Assembly: GCA_902578255.1 (NCBI GenBank)
Contig: CACHCH010000002.1
Span: 53,319-117,318, forward strand
Direction of reading: 5' to 3'
Length of the DNA: 64,000 bases
From: an uncultured Pelagibacteraceae bacterium
GTDB lineage: Bacteria > Pseudomonadota > Alphaproteobacteria > Pelagibacterales > Pelagibacteraceae
Positions 46,676 through 55,409 of this stretch are shown in pieces (positions within the stretch are counted from its first letter, which is position 1; each line of letters opens with the position of its first letter). Both the position numbers and the translations under genes were made by a program. The notes beneath the pieces were generated by a model. The model did no database searches, was not told where the DNA came from, and worked only from the letters and a program-made list of their open reading frames with translations.

Positions 46676-47422
46676 ATGAATTCAACAAAAATAGATCCTA
46701 AATATGTCAGTAAATCAAATCCGAGAGTTGGGCTAATAGCACTTGCAAGCGACTTTATGATTGAAAAGGATTTTATAAATATATTTAAAGATAGAGATAT
46801 AGATTTTTTCGTAAATCGAATTGAAAGTTACAATCCTTTAACAAAGGAAAACTTAATTAAAATGTCAGAAAAAGTAACGGAGGTTACAAAAGATATTTTA
46901 CCTAATCAAGATCTAGACTGTGTAGTTTATGGTTGTACTTCAGGAACTATTGCTGCTGGACATGCATCAATTGAAAAAAAGGTAAAGGCAGCAAAACCAA
47001 AAGCAGATGTGACCACACCAAGCACAGCTGCAATTACAGCACTAAAAAAAATGAACATTAATAAAATATGTTTATTTACACCTTATAGTAAGAAATTAAA
47101 TGATGAGGTTTTGAAGTATTTTAAAAGCGAGGGTTTTGATATTACATCTAATGCATATTTTGATATCGAATCTGATCTTGATATTGGTAAAGTTGATCAA
47201 AATTATCTGTATGAAGTATTATCTAACATTGAATTAAATAATGCAGATGCTCTGTTTGTTTCATGTACAGCTCTTCCAGTTTTACCCATCATTGATAAAT
47301 TAGAAAAAAAATTAAATACAATAGTATTGTCTAGCAATCAGGCATTAATTTGGGATACCCTTGTTAAAATAAATAAAAATAATTCAGTAGAGGGATTTGG
47401 TAAATTATTCCAAATAAATTAA
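46676..47422 (+). CDS. eutA: EutA-like Asp/Glu racemase-family protein
   Basis: A 248-residue member of the maleate isomerase/arylmalonate decarboxylase branch of the Asp/Glu racemase superfamily. The two catalytic cysteines fit Cys87 (VVYGCTSGT) and Cys197 (FVSCTALP). In rhizobial and other ectoine-degradation operons the eutA gene sits beside eutD/doeA, and here it is directly followed by a DoeA homologue with a one-base overlap (TAATG). EutA is thought to act on the hydroxyectoine branch or to isomerise an intermediate. Maleate isomerase is the main alternative; context favours EutA. Confidence 0.72.
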   Translation: MNSTKIDPKYVSKSNPRVGLIALASDFMIEKDFINIFKDRDIDFFVNRIESYNPLTKENLIKMSEKVTEVTKDILPNQDLDCVVYGCTSGTIAAGHASIEKKVKAAKPKADVTTPSTAAITALKKMNINKICLFTPYSKKLNDEVLKYFKSEGFDITSNAYFDIESDLDIGKVDQNYLYEVLSNIELNNADALFVSCTALPVLPIIDKLEKKLNTIVLSSNQALIWDTLVKINKNNSVEGFGKLFQIN

Positions 47423-48591
47423 TGTATTTTACAAAAGAAGAATACAAACAGAGACTAAAGAAAGTTCAACACATGATGCAAGAAAAAGGCATTGAACTTT
47501 TAATCTCTCATGACACCAATAACCTTAATTATTTAACAGGTTATGATGCTTGGTCGTTTTATTATGCACAGTGCGCTATTGTGCATATTAATGCAGAAGA
47601 ACCACTGTGCTTCGTAAGAGCTCAAGATGCAGGGGGAGCTTACTTAAAAACTTATTTAAAAAATGAGAACATAATAGCTTACGACGAGTCTTATATTCAT
47701 ACCTGGCCAAAACATCCTTATGATTACTTAGTAAACATTATTAAAGAGAGAAAGTGGGATAAGCTATCAATTGGTTTGGAGATGGATGCACATTATTTCA
47801 CTGCGTTTTGTTACGAAAAAATTAAATCAGGACTTCCTAACGCCAAATTGAAAGATAGTGATCGTCTTGTTAATTGGGCAAGGCTGGTAAAATCAGATAC
47901 TGAAATTACTTATATGAAATCTGCTGCAAAAATTTCTGAAAAGGGAATGAAAACTGCAATGGAGGTAATTAATCCTGGTGTGAGGCAGTGTGATGCTGTT
48001 GGAGAAATCCAAAAATCATTATTTTATGGTACAGAGGAATTTGGAGGAGAATATGCAAGTATTGCAACATTAGTACCAACAGGAAAAGGAACGTCAGCAT
48101 CTCATTTGACTGCTAGCCAAGATAAATTTGTTGAAGGAGAGGCAACAATTATTGAGTTATCAGGAACTTATAAAAGATATCATGCTCCAATGGCTCGAAC
48201 AGTTTTATTAGGAAAACCTGATCAAAAAAAAATAGATACTATGAACAAAACTATTGAGGCTTTGAATTCTGGTATTAGTGTGATCAAACCTGGAAATACT
48301 GCCAATGATGTTGCTCAGGCATTTTGGAAAATTTTAGATAAATATGGAATAGAAAAAAAATCTAGAACAGGATATTCGATTGGAATTGGCTATCCTCCAG
48401 ATTGGGGCGAACATACTCTAAATATTTACAAAGGGGATATGACTGTTCTTGAGCCTAATGTCTGTTTTCATATGATTGCAGTGATGCAATTTGGTGATTG
48501 GGGGGTAGAAGCTTCTGAAGCAATTAGAGTAACTAAGAATGGTTCTGATTTATTCTGTAATTTCCCAAAAGAACTTCATATAAAGAGTTAA
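47422..48591 (+). CDS. doeA: Ectoine hydrolase DoeA/EutD (M24-fold)
   Basis: Opens the ectoine ring to N-acetyl-2,4-diaminobutyrate. The fold is that of M24 (Xaa-Pro) peptidases, with the N-terminal creatinase-type domain (about residues 1-150) and the pita-bread domain after it. The metal ligands are not kept: the first Asp position is Glu245 (IIELSGTYKRYH) and the second is Pro (YHAPMART). This agrees with ectoine hydrolase, which is a metal-independent M24 relative, and disagrees with a true peptidase. The GIGYPPDWGEHT block and LTGYDAWSFYYAQ are also DoeA-like. Length 389 aa fits. The DMSP lyase DddP shares the fold but keeps metal ligands. Confidence 0.82.
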   Translation: MYFTKEEYKQRLKKVQHMMQEKGIELLISHDTNNLNYLTGYDAWSFYYAQCAIVHINAEEPLCFVRAQDAGGAYLKTYLKNENIIAYDESYIHTWPKHPYDYLVNIIKERKWDKLSIGLEMDAHYFTAFCYEKIKSGLPNAKLKDSDRLVNWARLVKSDTEITYMKSAAKISEKGMKTAMEVINPGVRQCDAVGEIQKSLFYGTEEFGGEYASIATLVPTGKGTSASHLTASQDKFVEGEATIIELSGTYKRYHAPMARTVLLGKPDQKKIDTMNKTIEALNSGISVIKPGNTANDVAQAFWKILDKYGIEKKSRTGYSIGIGYPPDWGEHTLNIYKGDMTVLEPNVCFHMIAVMQFGDWGVEASEAIRVTKNGSDLFCNFPKELHIKS

Positions 48592-48636
48592 TTAGCTATT
48601 GAATTCTATTACCACAAATGTTTTATATTCACCTTT

Positions 48637-49722
48637 ATGTCTAAAAATCCAGAATTTGTTAAATTTGATAAAGTTGACAAAAGTTATGATGGGAAAGTTT
48701 TAGTTGTTAAAGATCTTCAATTAGATATTGCTGAAGGTGAATTCATTACCATGCTTGGTCCATCCGGATCTGGTAAAACAACTTGTCTGATGATGCTTGC
48801 AGGTTTTGAAACTCCTACAAATGGTGAAATTTTATTGGATGGAAATATAATTTCTAACATACCTCCTCACAAAAGGGGAATTGGAATGGTATTTCAAAAT
48901 TATGCACTTTTTCCACACATGACAGTTTATGAAAATTTAGCTTTTCCTTTAAGAGTAAGAAAAATGGAAAAAGATGAAATTGATAAAAAGGTTGATAAAG
49001 CTTTATCAATGGTTTCACTAAATGGATTTGAAACAAGAATGCCAGGACAACTTTCAGGAGGACAACAACAAAGGGTAGCCGTAGCAAGAGCTTTAGTTTT
49101 TGATCCGGCAGTAGTTTTAATGGATGAACCATTAGGTGCTTTGGATAAAAATTTAAGAGAGAGTATGCAATATGAAATTAAACATATTCATGAAAGTATT
49201 GGAGTAACTGTAGTTTACGTTACACATGACCAAAGTGAAGCTCTCACTATGTCGAACAGAATTGCTGTGTTTAATGATGGAAAAGTTCAACAACTATCTA
49301 ATCCAGCAGAACTATATGAAAAACCAGTAAATTCATTTGTAGCAGAATTTATAGGTGAAAATAATACTTTTAATGGAGAGGTAGCGGAAATTTCGGGAGA
49401 TGAATGTAAAGTTAAGCTATCCAATGCTGAAATATTAGCGAATGCAATTTCAGTAAAATCCAAAGGAGAAAAAACAACTGTTTCACTAAGACCAGAGAGA
49501 GCATTAATTGAGCCAAGTGAAAAAATGGATAATATGTTTAGTGGCAAGATAGAAGAGGTAATTTATCATGGAGATCATACAAGAGTTCGAATTAATTTAT
49601 TAGGAAATCCAGAATTTATTTTAAAAGTACCAAACAGCACTTCCAATCTAGAACTTAAGGTCAAACAAGATATAAAAATTGGCTGGAACAGTTCTGACGC
49701 TAGAGCTTTAGACCCAAAATAA
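48637..49722 (+). CDS. potA: PotA-type ABC transporter ATP-binding protein (polyamine/osmolyte importer)
   Basis: ATPase of 361 aa with an ABC domain (about residues 8-240) and a C-terminal TOBE domain (about 280-355). Walker A is GPSGSGKTT, the signature is QLSGGQQQRVAVARAL, Walker B is VVLMDEPLGALD and the switch His is in YVTHDQSEAL. This is the MalK/PotA type used by spermidine/putrescine importers. It is separated from the binding-protein gene by 122 bases that contain a good promoter. The order is ATPase, binding protein, two permeases. Confidence 0.92.
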   Translation: MSKNPEFVKFDKVDKSYDGKVLVVKDLQLDIAEGEFITMLGPSGSGKTTCLMMLAGFETPTNGEILLDGNIISNIPPHKRGIGMVFQNYALFPHMTVYENLAFPLRVRKMEKDEIDKKVDKALSMVSLNGFETRMPGQLSGGQQQRVAVARALVFDPAVVLMDEPLGALDKNLRESMQYEIKHIHESIGVTVVYVTHDQSEALTMSNRIAVFNDGKVQQLSNPAELYEKPVNSFVAEFIGENNTFNGEVAEISGDECKVKLSNAEILANAISVKSKGEKTTVSLRPERALIEPSEKMDNMFSGKIEEVIYHGDHTRVRINLLGNPEFILKVPNSTSNLELKVKQDIKIGWNSSDARALDPK

Positions 49723-49769
49723 ACAATCAATATATTAAGGTATAACAATAATAAGAACATTATAAGCTG

Positions 49770-49798
49770 TTGACTCTTAATAGTCATTTTGGTGTAAT
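49770..49798 (+). promoter_or_regulatory. Sigma-70-type promoter of the potD-potB-potC genes
   Basis: TTGACT (49770-49775) and TGTAAT (49793-49798) each match the consensus in five of six positions and are separated by the ideal 17 bases. The transcript would start near 49805 and have a leader of about 40 bases. This is the best promoter match I see in the window. The -35 region overlaps a short inverted repeat TGACT/AGTCA (49771-49775 and 49782-49786). Confidence 0.65.
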
Positions 49799-49821
49799 TT
49801 ACTTATATAAATTAATTTATA

Positions 49822-49833
49822 TTAAACGTTTAA
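49822..49833. promoter_or_regulatory. Operator-like palindrome in the potD leader
   Basis: TTAAACGTTTAA is a perfect 12-base palindrome with the central CG typical of LacI/GalR-family operators (core AAACGTTT). It lies between the predicted transcript start and the ribosome-binding site GGAGG (49836-49840). A palindrome of this length is expected several times by chance in a 64-kb A+T-rich window, so its value comes from position only. Confidence 0.35.
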
Positions 49834-49844
49834 ACGGAGGAATA

Positions 49845-50963
49845 ATGAGAAAATTAAGTAAATTGATACTTGCTCTTTCTTTTGTTGTATCTGTAACTTC
49901 TTCAGCCTTTGCTGTTACTGTAGCATCTTGGGGTGGAGCTTACACAGATTCTCAAAAACAAGGGTATGGTGATCCAACAGCAGCAGCTCTAGGTATAGAT
50001 ATCAACTGGGTTGACTATTCTGGGGGACTATCAGAAATTAAAGCACAAAAAGAAGCGGGCGCTATAACATGGGATATTATCGATGTGTTTGCATTTGATA
50101 CTATTAACGGATGTGACGAAGGTATATTTGTTAAATTTGATTTTGACAAAGACTTCCCAGCAGCTCCAGATGGAACACCTGCAAGTGAAGACTTTTTTGC
50201 TCCAATGCCAAGTGAATGTGCAGTAGGTAATATTCTGTACTCTTGGAATTATGCTTTTGATACAAGAGCATTTGGTGGAAAAGAACCTAAAACAATTCAA
50301 GACTTCTTTAACACTAAAAAATTTCCAGGTAAAAGAGCAATCTACAAAAGTGCACTAACAAACCTTGAAATAGCTTTAGCAGCCGATGGAGTAAACATGG
50401 GTAAAGGTGGAGAGCTACTTTATAAAAGACTTGAAGAAGAAGGTGGTGTTGATAGAGCTATGAATAAAATTAAAGAATTATGTACAGATCCAAATGGTGG
50501 ATGTGTGTTCTGGTCTGCAGGTGCTCAACCACCAGAACTATTAGTTGCTGGTGAAGTTGTTATGGCAACTGGTTGGAACGGAAGATTCTTTAACGCTGAA
50601 GTAGGCGAAGGTGCTCCAATTAAGCAAGTATGGCACGGTCAAGGTCTTGACTATGAGTACTTTGCATTAGTTAAAGGTGGACCAGATGAAGCAAACGCTA
50701 AAAAAGCTTTAGCTATGATGACTAACACTGAAATGTTAGCTGGTAGTGCTAAGTACATTGCATATGCGCCATACAGATTATCATCTCTAGATATTATCAA
50801 AGCTAATGAGCCTTGGTACAAAGATGGTAAGACTGAAATGATGCCACAAATGCCAACAGCTCCTGCAAATACTAAGAAATATTTCTTAGTTGATCCTTTC
50901 TACTGGGCAGATAATGGAACAGAGATTGGTGAAAAATGGGAAGCAATGAAAGCAGGCCTATAA
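49845..50963 (+). CDS. potD: PotD-type periplasmic solute-binding protein
   Basis: Binding protein of 372 aa for the polyamine/osmolyte importer. The start is the ATG at 49845, preceded by GGAGG; a longer frame reaches back to 49770 but runs through the promoter and ahead of the signal peptide, so it is rejected. The signal peptide is residues 1-23 (cleavage after AFA). The mature protein begins VTVASWGGAYTDSQ and fits the PotD/PotF class (SBP_bac family). An abundant product is expected because it has its own promoter and is followed by a terminator. Ligand could be putrescine, spermidine or a related compound. Confidence 0.88.
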   Translation: MRKLSKLILALSFVVSVTSSAFAVTVASWGGAYTDSQKQGYGDPTAAALGIDINWVDYSGGLSEIKAQKEAGAITWDIIDVFAFDTINGCDEGIFVKFDFDKDFPAAPDGTPASEDFFAPMPSECAVGNILYSWNYAFDTRAFGGKEPKTIQDFFNTKKFPGKRAIYKSALTNLEIALAADGVNMGKGGELLYKRLEEEGGVDRAMNKIKELCTDPNGGCVFWSAGAQPPELLVAGEVVMATGWNGRFFNAEVGEGAPIKQVWHGQGLDYEYFALVKGGPDEANAKKALAMMTNTEMLAGSAKYIAYAPYRLSSLDIIKANEPWYKDGKTEMMPQMPTAPANTKKYFLVDPFYWADNGTEIGEKWEAMKAGL

Positions 50964-50999
50964 TTTCAGTTTTAAACACTGAATTAATATAATATATTT

Positions 51000-51030
51000 A
51001 GGGCGGTTATTAACTAACCGCCCTTTTTTT
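51000..51030 (+). terminator. Rho-independent terminator between potD and potB
   Basis: AGGGCGGTTA (51000-51009) pairs perfectly with TAACCGCCCT (51015-51024) around a 5-base loop, followed by TTTTTT to 51030. The next base is the A of the potB ATG. The stem should stop most transcripts after potD, and in those that continue it lies where the potB ribosome-binding site would be. Confidence 0.93.
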
Positions 51031-52293
51031 ATGAGCTCAGAAACTAAACAGATTTTAACCACTGATGGAATTCCACTTGAAGTCAGTTTAAAAAAAGCAG
51101 AAAAGAAAAATAAAATTAAAGCATTTCTTCTTGTTGCTCCATTACTATTATTTCTATTCATAACTTACGTTTTTCCAATCGGAGAAATGTTTACTAGAAG
51201 TGTAGATGATAAAATGATTACGAATATGCTTCCTAAAACTTTTAAAGCGATGGAAAAATGGGATGGAAAAGAACTGCCTCCTGAAGATGTTTTTGCTGGT
51301 TTTTATTCAGACTACAAAGTTTTGATTGAAAACCAAACACAGGGAAAACTTGGTCAAAGATTAAATAAAGAAAAAAACGGTTTTAACTCCATCACCAAAA
51401 AATTAATGAGACAAATCAAACGAAATAAAATTGATGAAAGTCAAAGTATTAAAGAACAAATTATGAAAGTTCATAAAAGATGGAGAGATGTAGAGTATTG
51501 GCAAGCGATTAAAAGAACTGCACCTCCGTATACCATGGTAAAATATTTAAAAGGTGTAGATATGTACTTTGCTGCAGATGGAAGTATTGCCCAAGTAGAT
51601 GAGGATAGAAGAATACATAGAATACTTTGGCTAAGAACGTTAGAAATTGCTTTGTTTGTAACTATTTTTTGTTTTTTAATGGGTTATCCAATAGCTCATT
51701 TACTTGCAACATTGCCGATGAAATACAGCAATCTTTTAATGATATGTGTTCTGCTACCCTTTTGGACATCTTTATTGGTGAGAACTGCAAGTTGGATGAT
51801 TTTGTTGCAACAGCAGGGAGTAGTTAATGATTTCTTTGTCATGATTGGTCTTGTTGCAGACGATAGTAGACCAGAGATGATGTACAATAAAGTCGGAACC
51901 TATGTTGCAATGACTCAAATATTATTGCCATTTATGGTTCTCCCACTTTATAGCGTTATGAAAACAATATCACCAAGCTTAATGAGAGCAGGAAAATCTT
52001 TGGGTGGAACGCCATTCGTTGCTTTTTGGAAAGTTTATTTCCCACTTACTATTCCAGGTATTGGTGCAGGATGTTTGTTAGTATTTATACTTGCGATTGG
52101 ATACTATATTACTCCAGCATTAGTTGGAGGTGCCTCTGGTACATTAATTAGTAACCAAATTGCGTATCATATGAAAACTACATTAGACTGGAGTTTTGCA
52201 TCAGCAATGGGTTTAATGTTGCTATCAGGAGTTTTAGTAATTTATTGGATTTATAACAAGTTAGTAGGAGTAGATAATATTAAATTAGGTTAA
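51031..52293 (+). CDS. potB: PotB-type ABC transporter permease with an enlarged first loop
   Basis: Membrane subunit of 420 aa, clearly longer than the usual 285-320. A first membrane segment lies at about residues 30-50. It is followed by about 140 mostly hydrophilic, Lys-rich residues (about 52-190), and then the standard five-segment core with the LRTASWMILLQQQGVVN region and the EAA-type motif ASKxLGG in its form GKSLGGTPFVAFWKVYFPLTIPGI. The extra loop should be periplasmic. Similar long forms occur in other marine alphaproteobacteria. The ATG abuts the terminator T-run and has no Shine-Dalgarno sequence. Confidence 0.88.
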   Translation: MSSETKQILTTDGIPLEVSLKKAEKKNKIKAFLLVAPLLLFLFITYVFPIGEMFTRSVDDKMITNMLPKTFKAMEKWDGKELPPEDVFAGFYSDYKVLIENQTQGKLGQRLNKEKNGFNSITKKLMRQIKRNKIDESQSIKEQIMKVHKRWRDVEYWQAIKRTAPPYTMVKYLKGVDMYFAADGSIAQVDEDRRIHRILWLRTLEIALFVTIFCFLMGYPIAHLLATLPMKYSNLLMICVLLPFWTSLLVRTASWMILLQQQGVVNDFFVMIGLVADDSRPEMMYNKVGTYVAMTQILLPFMVLPLYSVMKTISPSLMRAGKSLGGTPFVAFWKVYFPLTIPGIGAGCLLVFILAIGYYITPALVGGASGTLISNQIAYHMKTTLDWSFASAMGLMLLSGVLVIYWIYNKLVGVDNIKLG

Positions 52294-52295
52294 TT

Positions 52296-53150
52296 ATGGC
52301 TTTACCAAGTTATACAGAAACACGATATAGAATTTGGCATTATTTTTATATTGCAATTTGTACTTTTGTATTTTTCTTTTTGATTGCACCTTTATTTGTA
52401 ATTTTTCCATTATCATTTAATGCAGAAGAGTTTTTAGTTTTTTCTGAGGGAATGAAAAGACTTGATCCTGATGCTTTCTCTTTTAGATGGTATCATGAAA
52501 TGGTTTATGGAACTAAAAATCCATGGGGACTAGCTGCAAAAAATAGTTTTATAATTGCAATATTTGCTACAATTGGATCAATAGTTTTAGGAACATTAGC
52601 TGCTTTAGGACTTAGTAGTAGACATATGCCATACAAAGGTTTGATTATGGCAGTTTTAATCTCACCAATGATTGTGCCATTAATTATATCCGGAGTAGCA
52701 ATTTTCTTTTTTATGGCAAAGGTTGGTTTAGCGGCAACACATACAGGAATAGTTATGGCACATATTATATTAGGTACCCCCTTTGTGGTAATAACTGTAA
52801 CTGCAACTTTATCAGGTTTTGATCATAGCGTTACACGAGCAGCATCAAGTTTAGGTAGTAACCCAGTTAATACATTTATGAAAATTACATTACCTCTAAT
52901 ACTTCCAGGTGTAATTTCAGGAGGATTGTTTGCGTTTGTTACATCATTTGATGAAGTGGTTGTTGTATTATTTTTGGCAGGATTGGAGAATACAACTATT
53001 CCAGTTCAAATGTGGACAGGTTTAAGAGAGCAGCTAAGTCCAACTATTCTCGCAGTTGCAACATGTTTAATTATTTTATCTACCTTGATTTTGGTCACAG
53101 CAGAATTATTAAGAAGAAGATCTGAGAGATTAAGAGGAATAAATAGATAA
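52296..53150 (+). CDS. potC: PotC-type ABC transporter permease
   Basis: Second permease subunit, 284 aa, six membrane segments. The coupling (EAA) motif is RAASSLGSNPVNTFMKITLP, followed by LPGVISGGLFAFVTSFDEVVV, typical of PotC. It starts 2 bases after the potB stop. With potA, potD and potB it completes the importer. Confidence 0.92.
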   Translation: MALPSYTETRYRIWHYFYIAICTFVFFFLIAPLFVIFPLSFNAEEFLVFSEGMKRLDPDAFSFRWYHEMVYGTKNPWGLAAKNSFIIAIFATIGSIVLGTLAALGLSSRHMPYKGLIMAVLISPMIVPLIISGVAIFFFMAKVGLAATHTGIVMAHIILGTPFVVITVTATLSGFDHSVTRAASSLGSNPVNTFMKITLPLILPGVISGGLFAFVTSFDEVVVVLFLAGLENTTIPVQMWTGLREQLSPTILAVATCLIILSTLILVTAELLRRRSERLRGINR

Positions 53151-53186
53151 TTTACCTAAATAAACTTTTCATATATAGAACTTAGT

Positions 53187-55409
53187 GTGGAAATCAAAAA
53201 AGTAGTTATTATTGGATCAGGCACTATGGGTAGTGGGATTGCTGCTCATTTATGTAATGCAAATGTTCCTGTAACTTTACTAGATTTAACCACTGAAATA
53301 AGCACAAATGCTAGAGATAAAATTTTTAAATCAAGACCACCATTACTGATAGACAAATCTCAAATTAATAACATTAAAGTAGGAAATATTACTGATAATT
53401 TTGATATCGTTAAAGAAGCCGATTGGATAGTTGAAGCAGTTGTTGAACGTATAGATATAAAGCATCAGATATATGATAAAATATTTAAGTCTAGAAAAGA
53501 TGGTGCTATAGTCTCCTCAAACACATCCTCAATTCCAATTAAAGTACTTTCGCAGAATTTAACCAACGACCAAAAAAAAGACTTTTGTATTACACACTTC
53601 TTTAATCCTGTTCGATATATGGGCTTGTTAGAAATTGTTAAAAATGAGAATAATGATTTAGAAAAAATAAATGCACTTCAAAAATTTTGTGAGATTGAGC
53701 TTGGTAAAGGGGCCATAGTATGTAACGATACTCCAGGTTTTTTAGGAAATAGGGTTGGTGTATATGCTATGCAAATAGCAATGACTGAGGCTTTCAAAAT
53801 GAAATTAACTGTTGAAGAAGCTGACGCAATTTTTGGAAGACCAATGGGAATTCCTAAAACAGGAGTTTTTGGACTTTATGATTTAATTGGAATTGATTTA
53901 ATGGCCGATGTATTAAAAAGTTTTATAAAAGAGTTACCTGAAACTGACAAATTTCATGAAGTTGCACAAGAAATTCCTCTAATTAAAAAACTAATTGAAA
54001 CTGGTTATACTGGTCGAAAAGGTAAAGGTGGCTTTTATAGAATAAATAAAGATGGGGGTACAAAAATTTTAGAGGCCCTAAATCTTGAAACAGGAGATTA
54101 TTCACCTAGCAAAAAAATTGATATTAAATCTGAAAAAGTTGATCTTAAAAAATTAATTAATAGAGATGACAAACATGGTGAATATGCTTGGTCAGTAATT
54201 TCAAAAATAATCAAATATGCATCATCGTTGGTAAATGAAATTACAGATGAATTTAACGATATTGATGAAGCAATGAGACTTGGTTTTAATTGGTCTAAAG
54301 GACCATTCGAAATGCTGGAGGAAATTGGAGTAGAAAATTTTTTTCACAAAATAGACAATTATAAGGGAAATAAATTTTTAGAAAATCTTGCAAAATCAAA
54401 AAATGAAAATTTTTATGGAGAAAGACAAAAATATACAAAAATTGAAACTTTAGGTAAAGTTAAGAGAAAGGCTCAAAGCATCGATGGAAATAGCTCTGCC
54501 CAAATTTATAAATTTAAAGACTATAATATTGTTGAGTTTACAACAAAAGCAAACGCTCTAGATTATAATTCTATGGATGCTTTAAAAAAAGCAACAGATA
54601 AACCTTTAATTATTATTAATGAAAGTATGCAATTCTCTGCAGGAGTAAATTTAAGTTATACGATGGATTTTGCAAATAAGGGTGATATTAATTCTATTGA
54701 AAGATTTATTAAATATTTCCAAGAAACGTGTAAAGAGCTTAAGTATTCAAAATATCCAGTGATATCTGCGCCATCAGGTTTAACTTTAGGAGGAGGCTTT
54801 GAAGTTCTTGTGCAAAGTAATTTTGTTGCATCACACACAAATATTGTAATTGGTTTAGTTGAGACAATAGTAGGATTAATACCAGCTGGTGGTGGTTGTA
54901 AAGAAATGTTGGCAAGATGGCAGAATACAGAAGAAAGTAAACAAGATCCTCATTTTGCTCCATTAAAAGTTTTTGACATTATTGGTTATGGTAGGACAGC
55001 AACTTCACCTGTAGAGGCAGAACCTTTAAAATACCTTAAGCCAGAAGACAAAAAAATAATGAATAGAAATAGTTTACTCGAAGCATCAAAACAAATTTTA
55101 GATGAAAACCAAGATTTTAAATCGCCATCCGAATTAGTATTTAATTTGCCAGGTGAGAGTGTTAGAGGCGAAATGCACAAAGTTTTAGATAAACTTTACA
55201 ATGATAAAGTTATACTAGACCACGGCATGGTAGTTGCTAAAGAATTAGCATATGTGCTAAGTGGTGGAGATACATCAATAGACAAACAACTTTCAGAAGA
55301 CGATTTGTTTAAATTAGAGCTAGATGCTTTTATGAAGCTTATTGAAACCCCTAAAACTCAGGAAAGAATAAAGCATACGCTTGCAACTGGAAAACCTTTA
55401 GTTAATTAG
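53187..55409 (+). CDS. 3-hydroxyacyl-CoA dehydrogenase / enoyl-CoA hydratase fusion (FadN-type order)
   Basis: Bifunctional beta-oxidation-type enzyme, 740 aa. The NAD-binding domain begins at the N-terminus (VVIIGSGTMGSGIAAHL). The dehydrogenase region has THFFNPVRYMGLLEIV and DTPGFLGNRVGVYA, and extends to about residue 390. The hydratase-like region (about 430-620) has APSGLTLGGGFEVL for the oxyanion hole and GLVETIVGLIPAGGG with a Glu in the expected area. The domain order, dehydrogenase first, is that of B. subtilis FadN and the reverse of FadB. It starts with GTG. Its TAG stop shares three bases with the convergent cyclophilin gene. Confidence 0.88.
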   Translation: MEIKKVVIIGSGTMGSGIAAHLCNANVPVTLLDLTTEISTNARDKIFKSRPPLLIDKSQINNIKVGNITDNFDIVKEADWIVEAVVERIDIKHQIYDKIFKSRKDGAIVSSNTSSIPIKVLSQNLTNDQKKDFCITHFFNPVRYMGLLEIVKNENNDLEKINALQKFCEIELGKGAIVCNDTPGFLGNRVGVYAMQIAMTEAFKMKLTVEEADAIFGRPMGIPKTGVFGLYDLIGIDLMADVLKSFIKELPETDKFHEVAQEIPLIKKLIETGYTGRKGKGGFYRINKDGGTKILEALNLETGDYSPSKKIDIKSEKVDLKKLINRDDKHGEYAWSVISKIIKYASSLVNEITDEFNDIDEAMRLGFNWSKGPFEMLEEIGVENFFHKIDNYKGNKFLENLAKSKNENFYGERQKYTKIETLGKVKRKAQSIDGNSSAQIYKFKDYNIVEFTTKANALDYNSMDALKKATDKPLIIINESMQFSAGVNLSYTMDFANKGDINSIERFIKYFQETCKELKYSKYPVISAPSGLTLGGGFEVLVQSNFVASHTNIVIGLVETIVGLIPAGGGCKEMLARWQNTEESKQDPHFAPLKVFDIIGYGRTATSPVEAEPLKYLKPEDKKIMNRNSLLEASKQILDENQDFKSPSELVFNLPGESVRGEMHKVLDKLYNDKVILDHGMVVAKELAYVLSGGDTSIDKQLSEDDLFKLELDAFMKLIETPKTQERIKHTLATGKPLVN

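Noticed and set aside
47422..48591. M24 protein as a DMSP lyase (DddP) or a proline peptidase
   Set aside because: The metal-ligand Asp positions are Glu and Pro, and neighbour and motifs match ectoine hydrolase.
49770..49844. A 25-codon N-terminal extension of the PotD-type binding protein
   Set aside because: It would put a non-signal sequence ahead of the signal peptide and overlaps the promoter; the ATG at 49845 has a GGAGG ribosome-binding site.
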